Assembly: GCF_018687715.1 (NCBI RefSeq)
Contig: NC_056762.1
Location: 32,042,864-32,106,863, forward strand
Source of the DNA: Carya illinoinensis
Taxonomy: Eukaryota; Streptophyta; Magnoliopsida; Fagales; Juglandaceae
Direction of reading: 5' to 3'
Length of the DNA: 64,000 nt
The notes beneath the pieces were generated by a model. The model saw nothing but the letters and a program-made list of their open reading frames with translations. It did not search any database and was not told the origin of the DNA. The position numbers and the translations under genes are program-made. How positions within the stretch are numbered: the stretch's first letter is position 1; every line of letters starts with the position of its first letter. Shown here one piece after another: positions 11,311-23,244 of this stretch.

Positions 11311-13948
11311 ATTAAATATGTAAATTATTTGGGTTATGTTTTTGTTCATTTTTAACTGTTCATATATCATCATCATCATGTGTATCGATCGATGATATGA
11401 TCCCAGCTTCATCGATTCCTCATCGATCCCTTAATTTCATGTGATCATGCCACGGCCGACAAGATTCTAATTTGTTCGTGCAGGTCTGTATGTCATGTAG
11501 AGATCAGATATTGTAGCGATGATCACAATCATCATCATCATCATGTGACGGACGACGCGCGCGCGGTATATATATATAGCCCTTCCAAAGAAAGAAGAGA
11601 TCGAATATTTGCAATACATGGTGGCTTTCTAGCTGTGCATGCAGGTTATATATTGATGATCAGATCATTATCATCAATCATCATGTTTATAACCCGTTAT
11701 TCCTTTCATATTTTGATCATCATCTGTCGAGAAAATATATAACATTGATGATCAGTAGAATTGAAAATACAAGATAGCCAGCTCAAAAACCAAACGTTTC
11801 TCATGATCATGTTTATATGAATTCTTTTATTTCTTTCTTAAAAAAAAAAAAAAATAGAGAAATAGAGCTTATTGGTTTCGGTCTCGTAGTTAATTAATTT
11901 CTTGACCTTATAAAAAGCTTCATAAAAAGAGTACTACTACCTAATAATTACTGGGCAACTTTTTGCGCTGCGGCCGTAGATCATGCATCATCATGATCAA
12001 TATCTCCTTTAATTCCCGACTCTATGGAAAAATGAGCTCATCATCTATTTTTATCATCGTCTACCCAATATCTTATAATTTGATATTAAATAATTAAAAA
12101 TTAGATTCTTCAGATCTAATATTTGCCAGAGGAAAAAGAGACCTCGAGTTTCTTTTCCTCCTCTTCAATCTCTCTCTCCTTCCCTCATTCTTTCTTTCAT
12201 CTATCTTATCTATCAATATTTCTTTTACTTAATTTTAATTTGATTTGTTCAAGTTTGAAAAATACAAATAATAATAATAATTTTTTACGATGATATCGAG
12301 TTTCTATTCAAGTTTTTATTTTTTTGAAATACACAATAAAATTATTAATCATGTCATTCGGATCTATGTACGTATAGTAGCAAACAATTGTGCTGATCCA
12401 ATTTGTGATCAGTTCAAAGCTGAAAACATTACGTAAAAGCATATCTATCTAAATATTGTATCCGTATTAAAAAGAGAATACCTTAGACTCGATCAGGCTT
12501 ATAAGAGCTTAAAAACAGCCCACCAACCCTGTGATACTACGTACGAGGCAAACCCATTTAACTGTGTGACCGAGATGCATATAATGAAAAAGTGAAAAGT
12601 GCATTTTCAATTTCCTGATACCCTCCCCCCCCCCTCCCCTCTCCTTCTCTCTTCTGTGTGACCTAACCCCCAAAACAAAAGAAATCGGAGCCCCTCGTAG
12701 CTCACCCCCCTCTATGACTGCCGCCCCATTACGCGACGGTGGTGGTGAAACGACTGCCACTCTCGGCCCCGCGAGCTCTCATCTTATTTGGCGACAGAAT
12801 AGTAAGTAAAAAAAATTATTTCTTCTCATCTTCTTCTTCCATTTTTGTTGAGTGGAGCAGTTTTGAGTATGATTTTGTTGAAAAAGAGAGGCTAACTGAT
12901 CTGCTAGTGTCGTCTACTGAGCTTTTGGTTGAAGAAACCACAAAATCTCGAAATATGGTGTGGAATGCATAGATAATTTATTTTTACTTAAAAGTAATTT
13001 TTTTTATCAGTAAGGATGTTAGTGATTGATACTTTTTGATAAAGTTATTGCTACCCTAATAAATTGATATGTTGGAGAGAGTAAATTGATCTCTTAGTCA
13101 AGCTATCATGGGCTCTATTGCAGAGAGTTTCCAGGAATAAAATGGAAGATTTTCTGAACATGAGATGTGTGGATGTCAGAATTGTCGGCATCGGAATGAG
13201 AGGTGGGCGTCAGCAAGAGATGGTCTGAGGTGGGCGTTGGCAGGAGACAGACTGAGAGTAACTTCGAAGAGGGAGAAACAATTTTGAAAGGGGGTTGTGT
13301 GAGCTTATGATTGTCTGTGGGTGTATCTTGTATTTTTTATGTGTAATGTCTGATGTGGCATATAATTAGTGGAGGGCTGTTTCTATACTAAAAGCAGTCG
13401 GACCGGCTAGAAGCGTCTCTGTATTAAAAAATGTGATATGTTTTAGTTACAAAAGAGATTCCATGCACAAAAGTAACTCAAAAAATTGTTGTGGGTTGAT
13501 GTCATGATAGGTTAAATTATAAAGTTATTTTTATTATAAAATAGATCTAATTAATGTATCATATGAAACTATCAGGTCAGTTTGTGAGTTTATTTTTATA
13601 GAATTTATTTATAATTGTAACACTTCTTTTAAAAACACAGTACAATCTTATCAAATTCAATTACTTAGATTTTTGGTATGATATAAATTAATTGTGCATG
13701 ATGCGTAATAAAATTGATGGATTGAAAATACAGATCATGACCCCAAAGAGTAATAAACCAAAATCTTTACATGATCATGAATCAATAAATGCAAATATTA
13801 TTATTTAATGTCAGATTTGGACATAATTATAATCACAGGATTGAAAATGAGAATTGAGCATGTTTTATATTATTTGTAAATTTGGAATATATATAGTGTG
13901 AACACTTTTTATTTATTATATATTTATATAGAATATTTGAATATGTTT
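11311..13948. other. Intergenic region between NHL and NudC-like genes
   Basis: AT-rich DNA with many TGATCATCAT-type repeats at 11360-11760, probably 3' flank of the NHL gene. A C-rich patch with a run of C at about 12625 and G/C-rich DNA to 12780 sits in the middle. Open frames around 12509-12972 carry no recognisable domain and I do not accept them as genes. 13495-13640 is a diverged MITE family D copy. Confidence 0.5.
13495..13640 (-). repeat. MITE family D, copy 3 (diverged)
   Basis: Contains AAATTATAAAGTTATTTTTA then CAGTTTGTGAGTTTATTTTT, the reverse-oriented counterpart of the copies at 9.3-9.8 kb. Confidence 0.45.
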
Positions 13949-13959
13949 CCAATTATTCT

Positions 13960-14092
13960 TTTTTTTTTTTTTAAATGTTAGAGACCTCTCTAATGCAGGG
14001 CTTTTCGGACCCACCATGCAGAGTAAACTCCGATCCATTACATCGCACTCCAATGCCTTTATCACTTGGACCAATCGCTTCAAGTTATGTTA
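13960..14092 (-). mobile_element. tRNA-derived SINE (family 3) with perfect TSD
   Basis: A 133-bp element on the minus strand. Its head carries a box A-like TGGTCCAAGTGATAAAGG, and its tail is poly-A (T run at 13960-13972 on the plus strand). It is flanked by a perfect 11-bp target duplication, CCAATTATTCT, at 13949-13959 and 14093-14103. Box B is degenerate. Size, tail and TSD together make retroposition by LINE machinery very likely. Confidence 0.85.
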
Positions 14093-14149
14093 CCAATTAT
14101 TCTAAAACATTTTTAGGTGAAAAATACGAATAAAAAGCCTAGACTTCCA

Positions 14150-14153
<4 letters not shown>

Positions 14154-14217
<64 letters not shown>
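14154..14217. repeat. (CT)n followed by (TA)n upstream of NudC-like gene
   Basis: About 23 CT units run directly into about 9 TA units, ending 54 bases before the first in-frame ATG. A CT-rich leader is common in plant 5' UTRs; the TA part could act as TATA element if transcription starts after it. Confidence 0.9.
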
Positions 14218-14218
<1 letters not shown>

Positions 14219-14318
14219 GAAAAGAACTGTCATTGCTCCTTCCGGCGGCCTCTATATATATTGGAAACCCATGCACAGAACGTACCATAAAAAACCAAGT
14301 CCAATAAGAGTTTCAGTT

Positions 14319-15155
14319 ATGGCCATCCCTTTGGATTACCAAGAAGATCAACCCCATGATCAACACCACTCTTCTAATTCGTTCTCTTTCAATGCGGTTC
14401 TCAATCCATCAAACCCTCTAGGGTTCTTGAAATCTGCTTTCAACTTTGTCTCCCAGAAGTCAGATTTGTTCAAGAACGATTCTGCTGAGAAAGAAATCAT
14501 GTCGTCGGTTCGTTCGATCAAGGAAAAGATGAAGGCACAAGAGGCTGATCAGAAGAAGCGTTTGAAACTAGCCAAGGCTTCTGCAAAGATGGCGACTGAG
14601 AAAGAACAAGCACAAAAGGAGAAGGAGAAGGAGAAGAAGCTTGTTCCAAATAATGGCAACGGCCTCGACATGGAGAATTATTCATGGGGTCAGTCCCTAC
14701 AAGATGTCACCATTAATGTACCAGTCGCTCATGGAACGAAATCCAGCCTTGTTTTGTGCGAAATAAAGAATAATTCTTTGAAGATTGGGCTTAAAGGTCA
14801 ACCTCCAATCATCGATGGGGAGCTGTACAAGCCGGTGAAAGCTGACGATTGCTTCTGGAGTTTGGAGGATCAGAAGTCGATATCTGTTCTCATGAGCAAG
14901 AGAGATCAGATTGACTGGTGGAAGTCTTTGTTGAAGAGTGGTCCGGAAATCGATACACAGAAAGTCGAACCAGAGCCGAGCAAGTTGTCTGAGTTGGACT
15001 CCGAAAGTCGTTCTGCTATCGAGAAGATGATGTTTGATCAGAGGCAGAAGCAGATGGGCCGTCCATCGAGCGATGAGATTCAAAAGCAAGAGTTGCTAAA
15101 GCAATTCATGGCTCAGAATCCAAACATGAACTTCTCGGGAACGAAATTTAGATAA
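14319..15155 (+). CDS. BOB1: BOBBER/NudC-type CS-domain co-chaperone
   Basis: The 278-residue product matches plant BOBBER proteins, small-heat-shock-like NudC homologues that bind unfolded clients and are needed for auxin-patterned development and thermotolerance. The start chosen is the ATG giving MAIPLDYQ, which agrees with the family's MAI start. An in-frame ATG at 14271 would add 16 residues not expected for the family. Residues 22-60 are the NudC N-terminal helical region (NPLGFLKSAFNFVSQKSDLF). Residues 66-108 form a Lys/Glu-rich coiled linker. Residues 117-207 form the CS domain (NYSWGQSLQDV, GLKGQPPIIDGELYKPVK, DDCFWSLEDQK, WWKSLL). The C-terminal helix ends MMFDQRQKQMG...NMNFSGTKFR. 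No stops, no introns. Whether the parent family gene has introns should be checked: an intact intron-less copy could be a functional retrocopy. Confidence 0.9.
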   Translation: MAIPLDYQEDQPHDQHHSSNSFSFNAVLNPSNPLGFLKSAFNFVSQKSDLFKNDSAEKEIMSSVRSIKEKMKAQEADQKKRLKLAKASAKMATEKEQAQKEKEKEKKLVPNNGNGLDMENYSWGQSLQDVTINVPVAHGTKSSLVLCEIKNNSLKIGLKGQPPIIDGELYKPVKADDCFWSLEDQKSISVLMSKRDQIDWWKSLLKSGPEIDTQKVEPEPSKLSELDSESRSAIEKMMFDQRQKQMGRPSSDEIQKQELLKQFMAQNPNMNFSGTKFR

Positions 15156-17630
15156 TCTTTCATCTATAGTACTACTTGTCCATGCAGCATGCATGAATGA
15201 TGAATTCATCATGTCATCGTGAAGATCGATAATTTTGCTCTTTTTTTTTTTTTTTTTGGTAAGATTTTTCGTTGGATGATACTTCTTCACAATAAAGAAA
15301 AAAAGCTAGCTTTCAATTCTGCAAATCTTTAGCTCCCCAACACAAATGGACTTGATCTTGAATGTTACACCTCAATCTTCTCAATCTTTGTAATTATTAA
15401 AGTTTATTTGTTCATCTTTTTTTTTTTTTCTTTTTTTCTTTTTCACATCTTTGTTTTTTTAAAATCAATATTAATTGTACAACTCTATTCAAACGATTAT
15501 TTCGGCTAATGCTAGTGATCATTATCTCAATTTTCATCATTTTCTCATCATTCTATAATCATGTTGCATTAGATGATTGAAATTAATTTATTGTATTTTA
15601 CTTTTGAATCTATTATTTAATACCACATAATGGGATGATGAGAAGATGATAAGAAAATGGATGATGGATAGATCTTTTTTCTATTCCGATTAAATCTTAT
15701 TTTTCTTATCTGCCTAATTGGCCAACTATCATGTAGTACTAGATCAAGTCTTTCATAATTAAAAGTTTTGGTATATATTTTTCTCTAGCAAGACTTGATT
15801 TTTTTCAGTAAATAATGTAATTGTTTAGAAGATATATCAGAGGTAGATTTTAAGTTTCTTATTCTTATTTTAAATTTTAATGGGATCATGTATAACATAT
15901 TCTTATGTGATTATCTTATTTTATTTTTTTGAAAATTCTTATGTGATTATTAGTTTATCAAGATGACTGAATAAATATGTATATTATAGTCCCATTTGCT
16001 CTTATTTTTCCCCTTTTGTACGTGTGCTAGCTATTGAATTTTTGAATATTGTCCATGCATTGGAATGCAAGCTACAACCAGAGAGAAAATATAAGTTATA
16101 AATATGTGAAGACAGATTTTAATCACATGTAATAGAAATTTATAATAAGTTTTTATAATATACAGTATAACTTATAATTTATAATAAGTTACTTTTTATG
16201 TCTGTGTGTGTAGGCAGGAAGAAATTAATAATTTTCAATCACTTGATGAGGCAGCCAAATGGCCAAGCAGTACAATAGTTATATTCAAAGTTTGAATACC
16301 AAGAGACATATTTCGTAGGAACCCAAGAGGCATTGAATGAGGTTTAAGAAAACCTTTCTATTACTTTTAGTGCAGTGGTGCTAACATTTGAAAAGTGACT
16401 GATACCTTCTATTACTTTCAGTGCATTGGTGCTACGGTTTCAAGGAAGATTGAAAAGTGAGTCGAACTTTCTTTTGTGTGTTTATAGTATAAGTCTATCT
16501 ATGCATTACATATATTTGTTCATGTTTATTTGTGCTCTTTCTCTCTCAAATCAGGTGTGGTGAAATAGTGCAGTGGTGCAAAGGTTTGAAGGTATATTAA
16601 AAAGGTCAGTCTTACTACTTTTTGTGTGTTTATATTATATATAGTCCGTCTATGCATTACACATATTTGTTCATATTTCTAATAAATGAAGAAACTAATA
16701 TCATAAAACTTAGAGATCCATAGAAGTTATTAAAAAACTTATAAAAAACTCAAGAACAAATTAAACCTAATCCCTATAGTCAAGCAATAATAAGAAGAAA
16801 AATGTAACAGAAATAATCAGAAAATTAGGCTAAAAAGCTGAGGTAATAAAAAGTCAGAAAGTACCTAGAGAAATGGTCCATCCTATAGTGATAGATTGTA
16901 GAACCATGAAAATAGTACTATTATCAACAATATTATTTGCAAATTAGAATTTGATGTTTGGAATTTGGCTCAAAACTCAGCTACTTGAATACTTATTTAT
17001 TCATGCTCTCAACAGATTATATTCTTAATCAGCAGCATATGTATTGCTGTGTTTCTGCCCAGTCCATGTGCTGATCAACATTTCAAGACTTATCAAATTA
17101 TTACTTTAGGATATAAAGATAAAAGAACCCAAACACACAAAACTCACAACATGCAAATCCACAAAAACAAAAAATTAAAAAAATAAAAATAAAAATAAAA
17201 ATAACCCCATCAAACAACCAAAAAAATTATATACTTTAGAAAAATGAAATGAGAACCAAAAAAATCCAGTCGATCAAACGAAAAATGTGAAAAAAAAAAA
17301 AAAAAAAACCAAAGACAAAACTCAAAACATGCAAACCCATGTTTAACATAAAAAGCTCTAGGATCTAAAAAATAAAATGAAAACTAAAAGATCTAAATGA
17401 AGATCTGATGTTGTTTGCAAAAACAAAGAAAAAAAAATAGAGAGCTTCCAAGCGGGAGAGAAAGAAAAATGTGTAAAATAAGTTAGGGTTTTTACTATGC
17501 TTCTTAGCTCCTCCTCAAGATGAAAAATGGAGGGCCAGAAATGGGTTAAGAGAAAGAAATGCAATCTGCCGTTGAGACCATTGAAATAGAGGGACAAAGA
17601 GAGAGATCTAGACTAAAGATGAAGTTGATT

Positions 17631-17670
<40 letters not shown>

Positions 17671-17678
17671 AAAGAGAA
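15156..17678. other. Gene-free AT-rich interval
   Basis: 3' flank of the NudC-like gene followed by AT-rich DNA with homopolymer runs. A diverged direct repeat occurs at 16340-16680: GTGCAGTGGTGC-type and CTATGCATTACA-type motifs each appear two or more times about 140 bases apart. 17100-17320 is A-rich. A GA microsatellite lies at about 17630-17669. No coding region recognised. Confidence 0.5.
17630..17669. repeat. (GA)n microsatellite at LTR insertion site
   Basis: Slightly interrupted GA tract ending a few bases before the solo LTR at 17679. The GA-rich context makes the 5-bp TSD match less informative than usual. Confidence 0.85.
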
Positions 17679-19910
17679 TGTGATATCCCTTTTTACGTAT
17701 GTTTTTATTGAATGAATATTTTAATTTAATTAAAATATTGATTCTTTTATTTTAAATTATTGTATTTTAATTGGATTTATTTAGTTGTGAAATTTATTTT
17801 GTAGAGCTTTCTTAATATTAGTTATTGTTTTGAGTTTAAATTGCTATTTAATTTATTTTAGTTTGTTTTTGGATTTAAAATTTTGTTGTTAGTAATTACT
17901 AGTTATTTATTATATTTTAGCTAGATGTGGTGTTTAAATTATTTTATTCGATTTATAGCCTTTAAAGTTGTTTTTGTCGGATCAGTTTCTGGACCCCAAA
18001 GGTGCGGATTGGACCTCATTTGTTTTCCCTATCTTTTCTTTTTCTCTTTTTCTTTCTCTCATTTCCCTTTCTTTTCTCTTTTTCTTTCTTTTTTCTTCTC
18101 TTTTTCCTCTGATGTTTCTCTCGCCATGCGTGTGTCTCTCTCCTTCATTTTTGCTGTTTTCTTCAGCTGCCCAGAGCCACCGTTCACCGGCGCCATGACC
18201 TTCACCACCCACCCAGATTTCTTCCCCTCCGACTGGTGATTATCCCCACCAAATTTCACCTCCATCCGTGTCGCCGTTAGCCCTACCAATCTGCAAGATT
18301 TTTTAGTCGTTCTGCCGCCGTCGTTCCACCTCCAGCTACCATCTCTTCATAGCTTCATCACTAACCTCTTGCCGTCCTAAACTACCAATTTCCAGCTCCG
18401 ATCCGTTTTGGGCTAGCCCCCGCGACCTCACTTTCCGTTTTGGGCTTTTTGGCCTTCTACCGCAGTTTTCGCGACCACCCACAGTCAACCTTCACTTCTA
18501 TTAGTTTCATAAACACCTCTAAGCCATTTCCTATTAATTTCAAGTCTTGATTTGTCCCCATTCAAAAGTGGATATTTTACAACCCACGGTCACAATGTTT
18601 TTACACTGTTACGTTACTTTTCTTCCCCATTTTCAATTCGTTGATCCTTCAAAAATTATTATATAGCACTATAAGTATTTTTCAAACTTCATTTTAGATT
18701 TAAATATATTATTACTTTTACAATAAATTTATGACTGATTGGTTATTTTGGACTAAGTCTGAGGAGTCGGGGATCGGTTGGATTTGAGGATGGAGCTGTT
18801 TGTTTATTGTTGATGTTGAGAATTATTGGATATTTTATGTCATGTCATTTTCATTACACAGTGCATGCATATACATGTGTTGAATATTAAAAACTGGATT
18901 TTCAAGTGTAAATAGATTTTTGGGTGTGTGTGTATCACAACCCCAAGCCAGGATGATGTATTATCTCGGTGAAACTCTTCTGGTCACTCGGGAGTAAATA
19001 ATATTGAGTGACATTCTCTGAATTGTCCCTAGGCGACGACCGGATCGCATGATACGGTAACGCTGTCGTGTTGACTCCCTGGTCCCTCAGCTCTGATGGA
19101 GACTAGAGGATGCCTAGTCCAGGTACGTGCTGGGCGCGAGACTATGTATCGCTCGTTTAGATGTCACATGCGTGGTCGTTATCTGTGGTGTGGCATAGGA
19201 GTCAGAGCGTGCGGATGATCCTTAAGGGAGATCATGGTGCATGCATTAATTTGGAACTGGTTTTTGGATATTGGATATGGGCCATTTTTTAGGAAAATGG
19301 CGAGGTTTTGTAAGATGATATTGTGATCTATTTTCTGAAAAAATAGTAGTTTTTTTGGTTTAGGTTATTATCTGGGATAATGGCAATGACTTGTTTTAAA
19401 AGATATGTTTTGGGCCAAAATGGAATTTTGGCATGTGTGGAAAAAATGTGGATTTTGGGACATGTGCATTTGACATCCTTTCATGCATATCGTTGAGTGT
19501 AATATATTTTTATCTTGTGGTGTTTGGATTATTACTTACCTTCGACACCATTTTGATACCGTAGATTTTGATGCAGAGGTTGAGCAAGGGAGGTGGTTCC
19601 ACCAGAGTATTGACTTGGAGTTGTTTTATGTTAAAAATTATCTCTACTAGTTTTTATGTCTTGTAATTTAGATTTGAAACAATGTTGAGACTTGTAATAT
19701 TTTATTATGTGTGATTTAAACGAATTTGTATTTAAATAAAAAATTCTGATACTTAGTTGTAAGACTTTTATTATCCGATGCGTGATTTTATTGTACACTT
19801 GTTGAATGTACACGCACTTGACACTTGGTGATGGGATGCGTGACCCGTGTTATCATCATCCCTACACTTCGATTTCCATGTATTCGTATGTGGAAGTTCA
19901 GGGCATCACA
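17679..19910 (+). mobile_element. Solo LTR, 2.2 kb, Ty3/Gypsy-like
   Basis: Begins TGTGATATCCC and ends GGGCATCACA, a TG...CA unit with matching inverted ends TGTGAT/ATCACA. It is flanked by GAGAA at 17674-17678 and again at 19911-19915, the 5-bp duplication left by LTR retrotransposons. No gag/pol sequence is present on either side, so only one LTR remains. The central GC-rich part (19000-19220) and the AATAAA-containing last 200 bases fit plus orientation. The length suggests a Gypsy lineage with long LTRs (for example Tekay/Del), which is inference. Confidence 0.85.
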
Positions 19911-20104
19911 GAGAATTAGAATTGAAAAGGAGAGGAATTTATATGGGTGTAAAACCGATTTGGAAAAAATATCCCTACCAAGACATCACCATCATGCAAA
20001 CTGTAAAGAATAAATTACCCATTGAAAATGAAAAATTTGAAGCTTTACACCTGTTTAGTTGGTACCTATTACTCAAATTTCATATAATATTATTATTTTT
20101 TCTT

Positions 20105-20533
20105 AATGGCCCACCGCCTCATTCAAGCATCCCTAGATAGAATGGAAGAGAACTTTCTGGCACCAAATAGTTTTGATCGTTTGTATAAGCTTCAGCAGAA
20201 TAACTGATTTGCTGAGTCTCTCTTATCAACACTATCAAAATACTCCTTTAGTTCACCAAAATCATCCATATCACCACCCAGACCCTTTTTGAAAATCAAT
20301 GAAGTTCTCTCATTAATCTGTTTAAGACTTCTTATTTTAGACCGTGATTCCTCAAATATCTTTATAACACGTGAAATTCGAGTCTTGATCCAGTTAATGT
20401 TAGCAAATTTGAGGGCCAACTCATCAAACTGGTTGCAACCTCTAATATCTATATAAGATATACAAGGAAACGAATGCAAAATCTCTTCAAATAAATACAT
20501 TTTTATTTTAATTATCATGAATTTTAACACACT
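20105..20533 (-). pseudogene. Fragment of ATXR3-like histone methyltransferase gene
   Basis: The minus strand encodes a stretch I recognise as the middle of ATXR3/SDG2-type H3K4 methyltransferases, upstream of the SET domain. Visible pieces are ISYIDIRGCNQFDELALKF, NINWIKTR, then GDMDDFGELKEYFDSVDKRD, SANQLF, SLYKRSK, SSILSRDA and MRRWAIKK. Two in-frame stops (after LFC and after SRDA) break it, and homology stops abruptly near 20105. No SET domain was found nearby. A second minus-strand stretch at 20925-21125 (VENILITVSLVPS..., ...GTIEDYDLPSK followed by GT) may be the preceding exon, also with one stop, so the copy seems to keep an intron rather than being processed. Family call is by memory of conserved wording. 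Confidence 0.65.
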
Positions 20534-20599
20534 TGTTTTTATATCTTTTCAATATTAGAAAAATAATTTTATTTATATTTTCAATAATTATTATTTGCA

Positions 20600-22250
20600 A
20601 GCTAGAATCTAATTTTAATGATTATTATTGTATTCATCCCAAAGAAATGATTATTTTAGTTTCAATTTTACACAACTATAAACTTTAATATATTCATGAT
20701 CCAACAATCTAAATATTTGTAAAATTTTTATGTCTATATTTTTAAAATTCATTAAAATTACAGCAAACTATACATTAAAATAAAATTATAGTCAACAAAA
20801 AAACATCATTATTAAAATTTATTTAACATTTTACCTATACAGAGAAAATAATATTGCATATAGTATATGTTGCATATGGTAGAGAAAAAAATAAGACTGA
20901 AGACAATGTGTACATGAATCAACCTTAGATGGCAAATCATAATCTTCAATAGTTCCCATTTGCCGCAACTCTTACCACCACTTTGTTTTAGTGGTCTCTA
21001 GAAGTAACATAAATTTACGACTGAGAACTTTACGAGCTCTATAATACGTAGTAGTTGATGGCACCAGTGATACTGTTATCAAAATGTTTTCTACCTGATC
21101 TTTTACATTTGATTTACATGTGTGAGCTCATGTACATGGAATTAATCCTGATAAAAATTTTAATATATAGGGAAGAAAATCTTAATTCTACCATTTTTTT
21201 TTATAACAATAGTTAAGTGGAGTATAGTAATTATATGTTTGCACATATCAAAATAGAAAAACATTCTTTTAGAATTCAACATAAAGTTTAGGACAAACTT
21301 AATTAAAGTTTAATAAAAATATCAATTCAAAATGTGTTTTTTTTTTTTCATCATCATAATAGCTCTGGGCCATGTTATGGGGGACTAATCGAGACTATAT
21401 TGAAGTTTTTGTGTTGTTGGTTGAACTTGTCTGGGTTTGCAGCAAGTTAAATCATCTAATATTTTTTTGACGCTTGTGCTGCAATATTCTCAATATATGG
21501 TAAATGCTCCTGCATAATAAATATTTAATAGCATCACATGATTAATAAAGACGTAAAAAATTAATATGCAGAAAATTGAAATATTGTAAATCAATATAAG
21601 TTTTGGAAAAGTCTAAAAGCAATCCTCAAACCGGGGCCTAGCCGCGCACGCCTGACGTGGATGAAATAAGTCGTTTCATTTAAGGCTAAATAGACAAAAC
21701 GGATAAGCTCTCATCCCTTTCTCCCTAGACAAAAACTTTTCCCCTTCATCCTCATCTCCATCTTTATTACCCCCGTCCCCAACGCACGATCTTTGTTACC
21801 CCCTTCATCCCAATCCCCAACGCATCTTTGTTACTCCCTTCCTTCCAAGAATCGTTCCCTTCCTCGCAACCTCCTGAGCTCTATCCCCTTACTGAGCTTT
21901 GTCCCTCCCCGTCCTAGTGAGCCCTAACTTCATCTCCTTTGTGCAATCGTCCCCCTTCCAACAGACGAGTTGTGTTCTTGTCGGGATTATTGGTGAACAG
22001 AGGTTTGTGCTCTCAAGGTACTGAAAGCGACGGTTTATATTCTTGAAGTTTTTTGTATTTTCCTATTGACGATAAAAATGCACTATCTGTGTTGGGTTCT
22101 AAAATTTGAGGGATTTTTTGCATTTTTTCTTTTAATGCAATATTTGTTGGGTTATGAAATTTGAGGCACTGTTTGTGTGTGTATTTTTATTTTTTATTTT
22201 TAATAATGAAGTTGTTTTCAATATCTGTCTGGGTTCTGAAACTTAAGGTA
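20600..22250. other. Gene-free interval beside the ATXR3-like fragment
   Basis: 20600-21600 is AT-rich and probably the rest of the same decayed gene copy (see 20925-21125). 21610-22000 is distinctly C-rich (CCCTTCATCCTCATCTCC and similar) and looks like the 5' leader of the transcription unit leading to the GRF remnant. No ORF accepted. Confidence 0.4.
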
Positions 22251-22698
22251 CTTAAGTGTTGCTACTTGAATTCCCTTTTATTGCAATTGTGCCTCTATAC
22301 TGTTTTACTATTTTTTGGATGTTGTTTATACTAAAAAACTTACATAAAAAGTTAGGAAGTTTTATAACTTATTGTGTTGAGGTTCTTGGCTGGTTATTAT
22401 ATCTCATTTGTATTTAAGTGGTCTACAAAGTGGTTGTTTTGGAGTTGCAAATATGATCTTGGTGAGTCTATCATACTTAAGTGTGCTACTTGAATTTCCT
22501 TTTATTGCAATTGTGTCTCTATATTGTTTTACTATTTTTTGGATGTTGTTTATACTAAAAAATTTACATAAAAAGTTAGGAAGTTGTAAAACTTATTATG
22601 TTGAGGTTCTTGGTTGGTTACTATGTCTCATTTGTATTTAAGTGTTCTACGAAGTGGCTGTTTTGGAGTTGCAAATATGATCTTGGTGAGTCTACTCT
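22251..22698 (+). repeat. Two-copy tandem duplication, about 225 bp each
   Basis: CTTAAGTGTTGCTACTTGAA at 22251 recurs as CTTAAGTGTGCTACTTGAAT at 22476. The copies run in parallel through GTTTATACTAAAAAACTTAC and GAGTTGCAAATATGATCTTG to GGTGAGTCTA at 22461 and 22685. Each copy ends with a splice-donor-like CTTG|GTGAGT. The copies differ by scattered substitutions and a few single-base indels. Confidence 0.9.
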
Positions 22699-23244
22699 TA
22701 CTTCTTTCTCAAAGAATGTTTACATCCACTGTTTTATTTCTATTGCCTTTTGATGCATTGTTTTACTTCTTTTTTTCTTGTTACTGAAAGCTAACCATTT
22801 TGACGTTTGCAATTCTTTTTATGATCTTCTAAGTTTTATCTCGGTATGCTTTCTAAGGTCTTCTAGCTGAGCAATTTAAATTATGTACATCTTTAATTAA
22901 GGCATCTCTTTAGTATGCCTTAAGATGTAGAAAAGGTTAAACAAGGTCCTGGGCACATGTTGAAGTTGGAGTTTTAAATGAGCCAATGCATGTAAAACTG
23001 GATCCTATTTTACCTTTTCTTTACATTTTAAGTTTTAATTTCCTGGATTTAGGCCTTGTGTTGAGCATGACGTTGATGGTTGCATAGATTTTATATAAAA
23101 GTTTATGATTTCATTTATGTTTCATGTTGATGGTATGTCGATGGTTGGTTGGTTGGTTGGGCAGATTTTGTAGTCTTGGTTGTTTGGTTGGGCAGATTTT
23201 GTAGCATTGGTTGTATGGTTTGCAGTCTTGTAACTAATATTGGA

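Noticed and set aside
12509..12972. Overlapping frames on both strands
   Set aside because: They run through C-rich and low-complexity sequence, start at arbitrary codons and contain no domain.
14217..14318. N-terminal extension of the NudC-like protein from 14217
   Set aside because: That start is TTG, within the TA repeat. The family's MAI start lies at 14319.
17925..18289. Several overlapping frames around 18.0-18.3 kb
   Set aside because: They lie inside the solo LTR and reflect its CT-rich tract.
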